This document shows positions 17,851 through 24,964 of a stretch of 64,000 bases of DNA, one piece after another. The stretch is taken from the NCBI RefSeq assembly GCF_040448685.1, contig NZ_CP159290.1:2666001-2730000 (forward strand), written 5' to 3'. The notes beneath the pieces are model-generated. The model worked only from the letters and a program-made list of their open reading frames with translations, was not told the DNA's origin and ran no database searches. A program made the position numbers and the translations under genes. This stretch comes from Cellulosimicrobium sp. ES-005 (GTDB taxonomy: Bacteria; Actinomycetota; Actinomycetes; Actinomycetales; Cellulomonadaceae). Every line of letters begins with the position of its first letter. Position 1 is the first letter of the stretch.

Positions 17851-18449
17851 GGCTGCTCACCCTGCGCCCCGCGCGTCCTGCGACCGCGCCGACCGAAGAA
17901 CCCAAGCCGGAAGAAGAGCACGAGTGCGACGGTGAGTCCACCGAGCATGAGCGCCGAACCGAGCGTGTCGTGCACCCACTGGAACACCTCAGCCCCCCAG
18001 CGGACGATCGAGAGCACCATCACCTCGACACGCACGACGTTCAACAGCTCGAGGAAAACCCCCGCCCCCAGGGTCGCGAGCACAATCCTGACGACGCTCG
18101 AACGCCCTGTAGCGAGCACGAACGCCGCGATGAGCGCGAGCGGGACCAGGAAGTACAGCGCGCTGCAGTCGGGGGTGATGCGCAGCGCGAACCATGTGCC
18201 GTCGTCACCCGCGACCCGTTCGAACGCAAGGACGGGCTCGTACGTCATGACCCGCACCTCTCGCGCAAAGACGAAGCCAGTGACCTCGCCCGCGAGTCGC
18301 GCCTCGAGCTGGCGGAACGCCTGCGCATGCAGGATCACCACCACCGAACCGACGACGAGCGCCGCGGCGAGCGTCCACCGCATCACCCGGTCGAAGACAC
18401 GCGAGACGCTCCCCGGCACGAGCGGTACGGTCGCCTCCGCGGCGCTCAC
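17847..18449 (-). CDS. Exosortase/archaeosortase-family membrane protein
   Basis: 200 residues with a first span at about 27-43 and a cluster of spans after residue 95. The three family catalytic positions are present in order: C95 in PDCSALYF, R140 in NVVRVEVM and H160 in WVHDTL, at spacings normal for the family. The protein is short compared with proteobacterial XrtA. Members cleave C-terminal sorting signals of exported proteins and attach them, often together with polysaccharide synthesis. It starts with GTG four bases after the stop of the 61-residue LAVTG protein and overlaps the GT2. The likely substrate is that peptide or the [IV]PL-x-AP-tailed surface proteins upstream. No specific Xrt subclass is assigned. 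Confidence 0.78.
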   Translation of the reverse strand: MSAAEATVPLVPGSVSRVFDRVMRWTLAAALVVGSVVVILHAQAFRQLEARLAGEVTGFVFAREVRVMTYEPVLAFERVAGDDGTWFALRITPDCSALYFLVPLALIAAFVLATGRSSVVRIVLATLGAGVFLELLNVVRVEVMVLSIVRWGAEVFQWVHDTLGSALMLGGLTVALVLFFRLGFFGRRGRRTRGAQGEQP

Positions 18450-18452
18450 GGG

Positions 18453-18638
18453 TCAGGCCTCGGCCCCAGCGACTGCCTCACGTCGGCGGCGCGAGGTCCG
18501 CAGCAGCAGCAGACCTCCCACGACGAGCGCCATGGCGAGCGCGACGTAGGCGAACGTCGTGGCACCCGTCACTGCGAGCGCACCGGCACCCGCGGTGGCC
18601 CCACTGATGCCGGTGCTGATTCCAGGGGTGTTGTACAT
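18453..18638 (-). CDS. 61-residue peptide with LAVTG + membrane span + Arg-rich tail
   Basis: The whole protein is a short Gly/Ala/Ser/Thr-rich N-terminus (MYNTPGISTGISG...), then LAVTG at residues 21-25, a hydrophobic span (about 26-46) and TSRRRREA. That is a complete LPXTG/LAXTG-type sorting signal with almost nothing in front of it and no signal peptide. GGAAGGG sits eight bases before the ATG at 18638. It is the first gene of the exosortase/GT2/acyltransferase operon. It could be the dedicated exosortase substrate, a peptide carrier for the polysaccharide, or a substrate of a class E sortase. None of these is shown. Confidence 0.7.
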   Translation of the reverse strand: MYNTPGISTGISGATAGAGALAVTGATTFAYVALAMALVVGGLLLLRTSRRRREAVAGAEA

Positions 18639-18758
18639 GGACTGCCCTTCCGTAGAGCCGGGCGGGACGCCCTGCGCGGATTCGAGTCGCGACGGACGTG
18701 GAGCCCGTCGCTCGGGGGTACAGACGGGGGATCTCGGAGCCCGGTGATGGGGCATTGA

Positions 18759-18774
18759 TGTGATGTACGTCACA
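18759..18774. promoter_or_regulatory. Ideal CRP/GlxR operator
   Basis: TGTGATGTACGTCACA matches the actinobacterial CRP/GlxR consensus TGTGAnnTAnnTCACA at every fixed base. It lies 120 bases before the peptide/exosortase operon and 37 before the divergent gene at 18811, where a TAGAGT -10-like hexamer follows directly at 18775. Confidence 0.7.
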
Positions 18775-18810
18775 TAGAGTTGCTCGAGCGTCGGCGGCGT
18801 CTGTCCAGAC

Positions 18811-19104
18811 ATGGCCCGGAAGAGCTCAGCCGCGGAACCGACCCGTCCCTCGCGGGAGATCGTCGCTCCCTGGTCGTGGGGCAGCGGTCCGCGAACCTTC
18901 GCACCACCCACCCACGTGGTGCTCCGCGCCATCCGCACCGACGACTACGAGGAGCTGCGCGGCTGGGAAGCGCCGGTCGTGACGTGGAAGCCGCCGACGC
19001 CCCGGCGACAGCGCCGGACAGCACGCCTCCTCGCCGTGCTCAGCGTGTGCTGCGTCCTCGGTGGCCTGCTCGTGCTGGTCATGCTCGTCGTCTCGGCGTG
19101 GTAG
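18811..19104 (+). CDS. Small tail-anchored membrane protein
   Basis: 97 residues. The hydrophilic first ~68 residues end in a basic patch (PRRQRRTAR), followed by one C-terminal membrane span (LLAVLSVCCVLGGLLVLVML). This topology would leave the N-terminal part in the cytoplasm. No family is recognised. It is divergent from the exosortase operon, and the CRP site and a TAGAGT -10 lie in the shared upstream region. It may be an accessory of that system. Confidence 0.5.
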   Translation: MARKSSAAEPTRPSREIVAPWSWGSGPRTFAPPTHVVLRAIRTDDYEELRGWEAPVVTWKPPTPRRQRRTARLLAVLSVCCVLGGLLVLVMLVVSAW

Positions 19105-19160
19105 AAGAGCTCGACGAGTGACACTGCTCCCGCCCGCCTGGTCCGGGCGGCTGCCCCGGA

Positions 19161-19916
19161 CTACGTCTTGAGCAGTCTCTGCACGAGCCGTCCGAGCCCA
19201 CGCGAGTCGTCCGGGAGGGCCTCGACACCGACCCGGACAGGCACCCTCAGCGAACCTGCCGTCCATCGTGCAAGCTCGTCTCGCACACGGGTCGCAACGA
19301 CGTTCCGCGTGGTGTCCGGATCCTCGCAGGGGACGCGCCAGGCAACCACCAGGGCGACGCCGTCCACGTAGCAGGCGGGTGCGGGCGGAGGGAACACGCG
19401 GCGCAGAGACTCCCCGAGTGCGAGGTCGCGCTCCCACCTGTCGAGGGGGACCGACGAACCGGCCCGGCCGTCGACCACCACGACGATCGGCACGTCGCCC
19501 TCCCGGCCGTGGCGATAGGAGGCGACGACCGCGCCACAGCCGCTCAGGAAGTCGTCCACCGTCCCGAGACCGCTCAGGCTCCCGTGCGCTGCCGCCCCGC
19601 CCAGCATGCCCGACGTCCGCTCCCACCCGTCGGCGAGAGCCGCGACGACGGGGCCGGGCAGACCTGCGCCGCCCAGGGAGTACAAGACCGCCAGATCCCG
19701 GATCCCGTCGGCGATACCGACCCCCGCGTTCGCGCGAGCGATGCCGAGGGCTCGCGCAGGCCCGGTGACGTCCCGGCCTCCCAGGTGCGCGGCAGCCACG
19801 TGGACCACCGCGGGGACCGCCCAGTCCGCGAGCGCGTCCCAGCCCGCTGCGAACGTCGCCGCGCGCCACCTCTCGCACAGCTCGTCGAGCGGCGCGCCTG
19901 CCCCGGTCGTGGTCAT
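19161..19916 (-). CDS. Hypothetical protein with degenerate GGDEF-like C-terminal part
   Basis: 251 residues from an ATG at 19916; the longer frame upstream would run into the sigma gene region. The N-terminal ~110 residues are Ala/Gly-rich and helical. The C-terminal half (FLSGCGAVVASYRHGREGDV, PIVVVVDG, VALVVAWR, RVPVRVGVEAL) recalls the order of strands in GGDEF/nucleotide-cyclase folds, but the GG-D/E-E-F signature is absent, so catalysis is not expected. This likeness is weak. It is divergent from the ECF sigma gene at 20035 and could be its regulator, which is speculative. Confidence 0.5.
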   Translation of the reverse strand: MTTTGAGAPLDELCERWRAATFAAGWDALADWAVPAVVHVAAAHLGGRDVTGPARALGIARANAGVGIADGIRDLAVLYSLGGAGLPGPVVAALADGWERTSGMLGGAAAHGSLSGLGTVDDFLSGCGAVVASYRHGREGDVPIVVVVDGRAGSSVPLDRWERDLALGESLRRVFPPPAPACYVDGVALVVAWRVPCEDPDTTRNVVATRVRDELARWTAGSLRVPVRVGVEALPDDSRGLGRLVQRLLKT

Positions 19917-20034
19917 CGTGGAGAAGGACGTCCGCGGACCCGTCTCATGACGGACCGGGACCGACACGTCGCTCGCCCGCCGAATCACCCTCTCCTGCCG
20001 CGCGCAGGCCACGCTCGCGCGTTTCCCTGAACAG

Positions 20035-20619
20035 GTGACCCTCGACACCGGGTCGCCCTCGCTCACGGCGCCCCTCTCGGACGAGCAGCTCGTGGCCAGG
20101 CTGCGCGAGGGCGACGACGACGCGTTCGCTGCGCTCTACCGCTCTCACCGACCGTACGCACTGGTCGTGGCCAGGGCGCTCGTCGGCCCGTCCTGGGCCG
20201 ACGACGTGGTCGCCGAGTCCTTCACGGCCCTCCTGGGTGTGATCCGCGCCGGACGCGGTCCGTCACGGCACGTGCGGGCCTACCTCCTGACGATCGTGAG
20301 ACGCGTCGCGTGGTCCACGCTGCGGTCCCAGGACCGCGTCCGGGCGACGGACCTGCACCGGCTCGACGGGACCCACCACGATCCAGACGTTCTCTTGGAC
20401 GAGATCGAGCGACATCGCGTCCTCGACGCGTTCGCCGCTCTCCCGGCACGATGGCAGAAGGTGCTCTGGCACATCGAGGTCCTGGGCGCTTCGCCCGCAG
20501 AGTTGGCCGACGTGCTCGGGATCAGCCCCAACGCCGTGTCGTCCCTCGCGCGGCGGGCGCGGCAACGCCTCCGACACGCCTATCTGCGCCACCACGGGCA
20601 GGTGACGACGGAGCCCTAG
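20035..20619 (+). CDS. ECF-type RNA polymerase sigma factor
   Basis: 194 residues. Sigma2 covers about 15-85 (ADDVVAESFTALL) and sigma4 about 125-185 (VLGISPNAVSSLARRAR). The sigma4 helix is nearly the same as in the sigma-fusion protein at 6618-9647, but the zinc motif and membrane part are missing. The GTG start at 20035 has only a weak Shine-Dalgarno. The gene converges with the MalT-like regulator, 19 bases between stops, echoing the sigma/LuxR arrangement at 5-9.6 kb. Its partner anti-sigma is not evident. Confidence 0.87.
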   Translation: MTLDTGSPSLTAPLSDEQLVARLREGDDDAFAALYRSHRPYALVVARALVGPSWADDVVAESFTALLGVIRAGRGPSRHVRAYLLTIVRRVAWSTLRSQDRVRATDLHRLDGTHHDPDVLLDEIERHRVLDAFAALPARWQKVLWHIEVLGASPAELADVLGISPNAVSSLARRARQRLRHAYLRHHGQVTTEP

Positions 20620-20638
20620 CCGGGGCCGACCGGCGCCG

Positions 20639-23386
20639 TCATCGATGTTGCTTCGTACCTGCCGCCGAGGCCGCGTTCACGCCGCGCCGGACCGCTCCCC
20701 GGCTCGCCGCGACGAGACCGAGCTGCTTCGCGCGCATCACCGTCTCCGCACGCGTGTGGGTGCCCAGGCGACGGTAGATCTCGCGGATCTGAGTCTTCAC
20801 CGTGTTGTGCGAGACGTAGAGCCTGCGGGCGATCTCGGGGCCGCTCAGCCCGTCGACGACGAGCTGGAGCACGAGGAGCTGACGCTCGGGCAGCAGGACC
20901 GTCCCGCCCTCGGGCGAGGCCCGCCGCCCAAGCTCCGCCACCGGCTCCAGCTCGGCACGCTCCGCACCGTCGACGTCCGCGAGCAGGAGGTCCATCGCCT
21001 CAGGAGAGGCCCACCGGAGCTCGAGCAGCGCGTTCGCCCGGCGCGCAAGGCCCCACGCCCGCCGCATCTCCGCGCGGGCCTGGTCCTTCTCTCCCAGCGC
21101 CACGAGTGCGCTGGCCGTGACGGCGAGGCCCTCGATGCGAGCCCCCGTCGTCAGCCGGGCCCTCTCGCCGAGCCTCGCGACGCGACGGAACGCCTCGACC
21201 AGGCTCCCGCTCGCCACGAGCGCATGGGCGTTGACGACGTCTCGGACCGGCGCGGACCGCGGGAGGGTGTCGGCGACGCGGATGGCGGCTGCACCGCGAC
21301 CCGCCACCAGGTGCAAGCGAGCGACGTCCTGCACGACCAGGAAAGGTGCGCGCCGCTCGCTCGCGTCGGGCTCGACCGCCATGCCTCTCCTCGCGGCATC
21401 CGCCACCAGGACGTCGAGCGCGAGATCCGGAGTACCGCTGAGCTCGGCCATCACCGCCATCACATGCCTCCGCACGAACCAGAGGTCACCGCCCGGCCTC
21501 TCGATGCTCCTCCCGAGCGACGCCTTGGCCTCGTCGATACGGCGACCCTCCAGGTGGACCAGCGCTGCGACGACCGACGGGACGTCCCCCCCGCACCCGC
21601 GCCACCAGGCGGGCGGGGCCGGCAAGGACCGCGACTCGCGCACCCACTCGTCCGCGGCCACGAGATCACCACCACACGCCTCCGCGACCGCCGCCAGCTC
21701 GCACGCCACGGCAGCGACGGAGAGCGCACCCGAGCGTGTGGCCCGCTGCGAGGCCGAGTCGGCGAACGCTGCCGCGACCCGGACCAGACCTGCGCAGAGC
21801 GCGCTCATCGACGCCTGCAGCTCGAGCAGCACTGCCGCGCCGATCGACCGCGGCGCGCCGCGGTCGGCACCGAGATCGTCGAGCGCACCCTGTGCCGCCT
21901 GCAAGGACTTGTCGTACAGGCCGGCGCGGCGCAGGAGTGCGACCCGACAGAAGGCGTCCAACGCCCGCGCTTCAGGCGATGCGGTCGTCGGCGCGACGGC
22001 CTCGGCAAGAGGCTCGTCGTGCTCGTCGAGCGACTCGATGCGGCCGATCGTGGGTCGTATCGCCGCGCGCAGGATGCGGAGTCGGCCCGGGATGCTCTCC
22101 GGACATCGTTCGACGGCGCTGCGCCACAGCTCGTCGAAGCCCGGCCCGGAGCTGACGGCGAGCAGGTCGGGCCAGGTCGCGACCAGCGCGCGGTCCACGA
22201 CTCCGGGCTCTCTGGAGTCGAGCGCCCGCGAGAGGGCCGCCCACGTGGCCCCCCGGGCGACGTGAGCGTCCACACGCTGCTGGAAGCGGCGCACGTAGCC
22301 GGCCGGATCCAGATAGCGCAGGTGCGAGAGCAGGCTCTGCCGCATCCTGGGCTCGTACTCGAGCACGCCCGCGTCAGCGCCCACATGACGGTAGAGGATC
22401 CCCCCCTCGACGAGTCGCCGAGCCGTCGAGCGCGCGTCCGGCACCGCCGTCAGGTCGTCGAGCTCGTCCACCTGGAGACGACGCTCGACGCAGGTGTCGA
22501 GGAGGAAGGGCATGATCTCCGGAGGCACGAACGACCCCAGAGCTCGCGTCGTCTCTCGACGGACGACGGCGGGGACCGCGTCGTGGAGATCGACTCCTCC
22601 CGAACCGCCCGAACCCAGGTCGGCCACCGCGGTGACGATCGACGCCGGGTAGCCGCCAAGTCCGTCGGTGACGAGCCCCGCCACCTCCTCGGTGATCTCG
22701 ATCCCTCGCACCCGGGCGAAGCGCACCGTGTCCTGCGCGCTCCATGCGAGCGCAGCCATGCCGACCTCGACCATGCCTGTGCCCCGCCGGACGGGCGTGG
22801 GACCGACGGTGCTCAGCACGACCGCCCGTGCCCCGAGAGCGACCGCCGCCGCGCAGGCCGCGTCGATGAGGCCTGCATGGCCTGCACGGACGTCGTCGAC
22901 GACGACGGTCACCGGGCCCAGAGCGCGGAGCAGCGCCCCGAGGCGCCCGGGTCCCGCGCCGTCGAGATCGGTGGACCCCGTGGGCCGGAGCACGTACCGC
23001 ACCTGGTCGAGAACGCGGTCCGCGAGCTCTCCGGCACCGATGCACCGCCGCGCCGGGTCGCTCGCGGACGCCGAGAGCCAGACGATCACCTGGCCCTCGG
23101 CGAGCGCGGCCCGCGACCACCGTGCGACCGACACGGTCTTCCCGAAGCCGCGCGCGGCGCGGACCAGGACGTGACGGGTGGTGCTCGTGAGCGTGTCGTC
23201 AAGGAGCGGACGCTCGATCGCCGCAGAGGTCGTCGCCAGACGCGGGAGCAGACCGCGAAGCGCCGCTTCCACCTCGGCCCGTCCCGCGCCGCCCGCCTCT
23301 TCCCGACCGGTCAGCACCTGCTGCCACCCGCTGATCGAGGGTGAACCCTGCTCTCGCTGTCGTCCGCCGTCTCTCGCCTCCGCCAC
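20639..23386 (-). CDS. Large MalT/LAL-type LuxR transcriptional regulator
   Basis: 915 residues, the usual size for LAL regulators. A P-loop AARGFGKTVSVARW lies near residues 77-90 and a Walker B-like strand VTVVVDDV near 155, giving a STAND-type ATPase. A long helical middle resembles TPR repeats, and the last ~65 residues are a LuxR HTH (LLPERQLLVLQLVVDGL, YVSHNTVKTQIREIYRRLG). Such proteins couple a ligand signal to activation of a regulon. It converges with the sigma factor gene at 20035 and is divergent in direction from nothing close on its 5' side. Targets are probably the local envelope genes. Confidence 0.87.
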   Translation of the reverse strand: MAEARDGGRQREQGSPSISGWQQVLTGREEAGGAGRAEVEAALRGLLPRLATTSAAIERPLLDDTLTSTTRHVLVRAARGFGKTVSVARWSRAALAEGQVIVWLSASASDPARRCIGAGELADRVLDQVRYVLRPTGSTDLDGAGPGRLGALLRALGPVTVVVDDVRAGHAGLIDAACAAAVALGARAVVLSTVGPTPVRRGTGMVEVGMAALAWSAQDTVRFARVRGIEITEEVAGLVTDGLGGYPASIVTAVADLGSGGSGGVDLHDAVPAVVRRETTRALGSFVPPEIMPFLLDTCVERRLQVDELDDLTAVPDARSTARRLVEGGILYRHVGADAGVLEYEPRMRQSLLSHLRYLDPAGYVRRFQQRVDAHVARGATWAALSRALDSREPGVVDRALVATWPDLLAVSSGPGFDELWRSAVERCPESIPGRLRILRAAIRPTIGRIESLDEHDEPLAEAVAPTTASPEARALDAFCRVALLRRAGLYDKSLQAAQGALDDLGADRGAPRSIGAAVLLELQASMSALCAGLVRVAAAFADSASQRATRSGALSVAAVACELAAVAEACGGDLVAADEWVRESRSLPAPPAWWRGCGGDVPSVVAALVHLEGRRIDEAKASLGRSIERPGGDLWFVRRHVMAVMAELSGTPDLALDVLVADAARRGMAVEPDASERRAPFLVVQDVARLHLVAGRGAAAIRVADTLPRSAPVRDVVNAHALVASGSLVEAFRRVARLGERARLTTGARIEGLAVTASALVALGEKDQARAEMRRAWGLARRANALLELRWASPEAMDLLLADVDGAERAELEPVAELGRRASPEGGTVLLPERQLLVLQLVVDGLSGPEIARRLYVSHNTVKTQIREIYRRLGTHTRAETVMRAKQLGLVAASRGAVRRGVNAASAAGTKQHR

Positions 23387-23602
23387 CGCTCCATACCTCT
23401 GACAGACGTCGGTCGGCCGGAGTCACGACGGGTGATCCGTCATGCGCCCGGCACAAGGACGCAGGGCGACACGGTTACCGCGCGCCCTACGTCTGCCCCG
23501 ATACAACCTCACGGACCGGCGAAGTCAGGAGGTACGGAGGGTGATCCTGAGGGTGACCACAGGACGGAGCGACGGCCCGACCTCACGGGAACCGGCTCCC
23601 GC

Positions 23603-24346
23603 TCAGCCCTCGCGGAGGCGCACGAGGCGGCGCCCGGCAACGAGCAGGACACCGGCCAGGAGCAGCGCACCGGACGCCGCCGCGACCGGCACCGTCTCAA
23701 GCCCCGTCGCCGCCAGCTCTCCCTTCTCCGCGGGCTGCGCCGCACCAGGTATGGCGTCCGTGGTCGGCTCGGCCACGACCATGTCGACGGGCTGCGACGG
23801 CACGACAGGCTCCGCCGGATCGCTCGGGTCCGCCGGGTGCGTGGGCTCGGCCGGACCTGTCGGTTCGGCCGGGCCTGTCGGCTCGGCCGGGTCTGTCGGC
23901 TCGGCCGGGTCTGACGGCTCGACCGGATCCGACGGCTCAACCGGGTCTGACGGCTCAACCGGGTCCGACGGCACGCTCGAGCAGACGGGATCCTGGCCGC
24001 CTTCACCGAAGTGCTCGTCGTAGTGGGCGACCTGGACCCACGTGATGCAGTAGTCGTCCGAGTGGACGAGCGCCGACCACGGGAGGAAGCTCGAGCCGAC
24101 GAACCGGCCCGACGGCTGGTCGTTGAGCGTCTCGAAGTGGATGCCGACCGACCGCTCGGCGCCCTCGACCGTGTAGCGGACGTTCACGTGGCCACCGTCC
24201 GGGAACGCGTCACCCGCGGGGAGATAGAGCCCTTCCGGGGCCACGCGGTAGGGCGTGGGCGAGTCGGACCCGCCAGCGAGCGCGGGTGCCGCGGACAGGC
24301 TGAGGATGAGGGCAGCGCCGAGCATTGCCCCCGATGCGATACGCAT
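23603..24346 (-). CDS. LAATG-anchored surface protein with Pro/Asp/Glu stalk
   Basis: 247 residues. The signal peptide (MRIASGAMLGAALILS... ending PALA) is followed by a ~110-residue domain with two Cys (DDYCITW, DPVCSS). A stalk of PSDPVEPSDPVEP-type repeats follows, and then LAATG, a hydrophobic span and RRLVRLREG. LAXTG is the signal of class E sortases in high-GC Gram-positives. The start at 24346 was chosen for the signal peptide, with GAAGGA upstream. It resembles pilin-like or shaft proteins that present a small N-terminal domain above the wall. The gene closes the envelope-rich first region of the window. Confidence 0.8.
   Translation of the reverse strand: MRIASGAMLGAALILSLSAAPALAGGSDSPTPYRVAPEGLYLPAGDAFPDGGHVNVRYTVEGAERSVGIHFETLNDQPSGRFVGSSFLPWSALVHSDDYCITWVQVAHYDEHFGEGGQDPVCSSVPSDPVEPSDPVEPSDPVEPSDPAEPTDPAEPTGPAEPTGPAEPTHPADPSDPAEPVVPSQPVDMVVAEPTTDAIPGAAQPAEKGELAATGLETVPVAAASGALLLAGVLLVAGRRLVRLREG
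23810..23970 (-). repeat. Short tandem coding repeats of the stalk
   Basis: Repeated 12-base units encode P-x-D-P-x-E-P type tetrads. The perfect copies near 23920-23960 suggest recent expansion. Unit loss or gain would keep the frame. Confidence 0.75.
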
Positions 24347-24745
24347 GGGACAGTGAGGTCCTTCCTTGAGAGGGAGAGATCTGCCCGGTTCGTACTCCGC
24401 CAAGAGGGGCCGGGCAGATCGCATGTCAGAGCGGGTCGACCACGCCTTTCGACGGTAGACCTGAACGACCGTCCAGTTGAGCGCTCCTGAGAGCCACGGC
24501 GCGCATCGTCGCAGGCGAGAGCATGCTTGGCGGCCCCACCCGTGATACCACTCACAGCATCCTTCACCCGCGGTCACCCCCGGGGTCACCCTGTTGCGAT
24601 CGCACTCACACCGTGTTCTCGCCGTCCAGGGACGCGGACACCGGCCCACGTCCCCGAACGTCACGGCACCCCCGGGCAACGCCATCCCGTCTCACGTGAC
24701 GGGCACCCTCGACCGTATGCCGGATGGCCCGTAGGATCGTGGCAA
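24347..24745. other. Intergenic gap between the surface stalk gene and the metF leader
   Basis: No supported ORF. It holds the unseen promoter of the leftward stalk gene and, at its right end, the metF promoter (24709-24737). It marks the change from envelope genes to core metabolism. Confidence 0.6.
24709..24737 (+). promoter_or_regulatory. Probable promoter of the metF leader RNA
   Basis: TCGACC (24709-24714) and TAGGAT (24732-24737) are 17 bases apart. Transcription would begin near 24744, directly before the first paired base of the riboswitch at 24746. Confidence 0.6.
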
Positions 24746-24842
24746 CCATCCAGAGCGGTCGAGAGTCCTGGCTCGACGACACCGCAGCAACCCGCCGACG
24801 GAAGCCTCCCGAGGACAAAGGTGCTAACGCCAGGGTCGATGG
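24746..24842 (+). promoter_or_regulatory. S-box (SAM-I-family) riboswitch upstream of metF-metE
   Basis: The outer helix CCATC (24746-24750) / GATGG (24838-24842) encloses S-box landmarks in order: AGAGCGG, a GTCGAG...CTCGAC hairpin, GCAGCAACC and AAGGTGCTAACGCC. They match the AGAG-GG, GGCAACC and GGTGCTAA motifs of SAM-I riboswitches. The closing strand GATGG runs into the GGAG ribosome site of the leader ORF (24841-24844), so S-adenosylmethionine binding would hide that site and lower translation. Genes for methionine synthesis follow, as expected. Confidence 0.85.
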
Positions 24843-24850
24843 AGTGACGC

Positions 24851-24964
24851 ATGACCTCAGAGGCATCCTTCGCGCACCGTCCGGGCACGTGCCCGACGGC
24901 GGTCGCGCCCTTCCGTGTCCCGGCGCCGCGTGCCGTGGCGCGCCCCGGCGAGGCGACGTCGTGA
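24851..24964 (+). CDS. 37-codon leader ORF coupled to metF
   Basis: The ATG at 24851 is six bases after GGAG (24841-24844), the best ribosome site in the leader. The peptide begins MTSEASFAHRPGTCPT and ends GEATS. Its TGA (24962-24964) overlaps the GTG of metF (GTGA). No function for the peptide is suggested. It most likely lets the riboswitch control metF through translational coupling. Confidence 0.55.
   Translation: MTSEASFAHRPGTCPTAVAPFRVPAPRAVARPGEATS

Noticed and set aside
24746-24842. SAM-IV riboswitch
   Set aside because: The AGAG-GG core and GGTGCTAA with a single GCAACC motif fit the S-box better than the SAM-IV layout; a covariance search would settle it.
24724-24960. Longer N-terminus for metF (frame open upstream)
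   Set aside because: The extension runs through the riboswitch and translates to sequence unlike MetF; homologues begin close to the SFELMPP motif.
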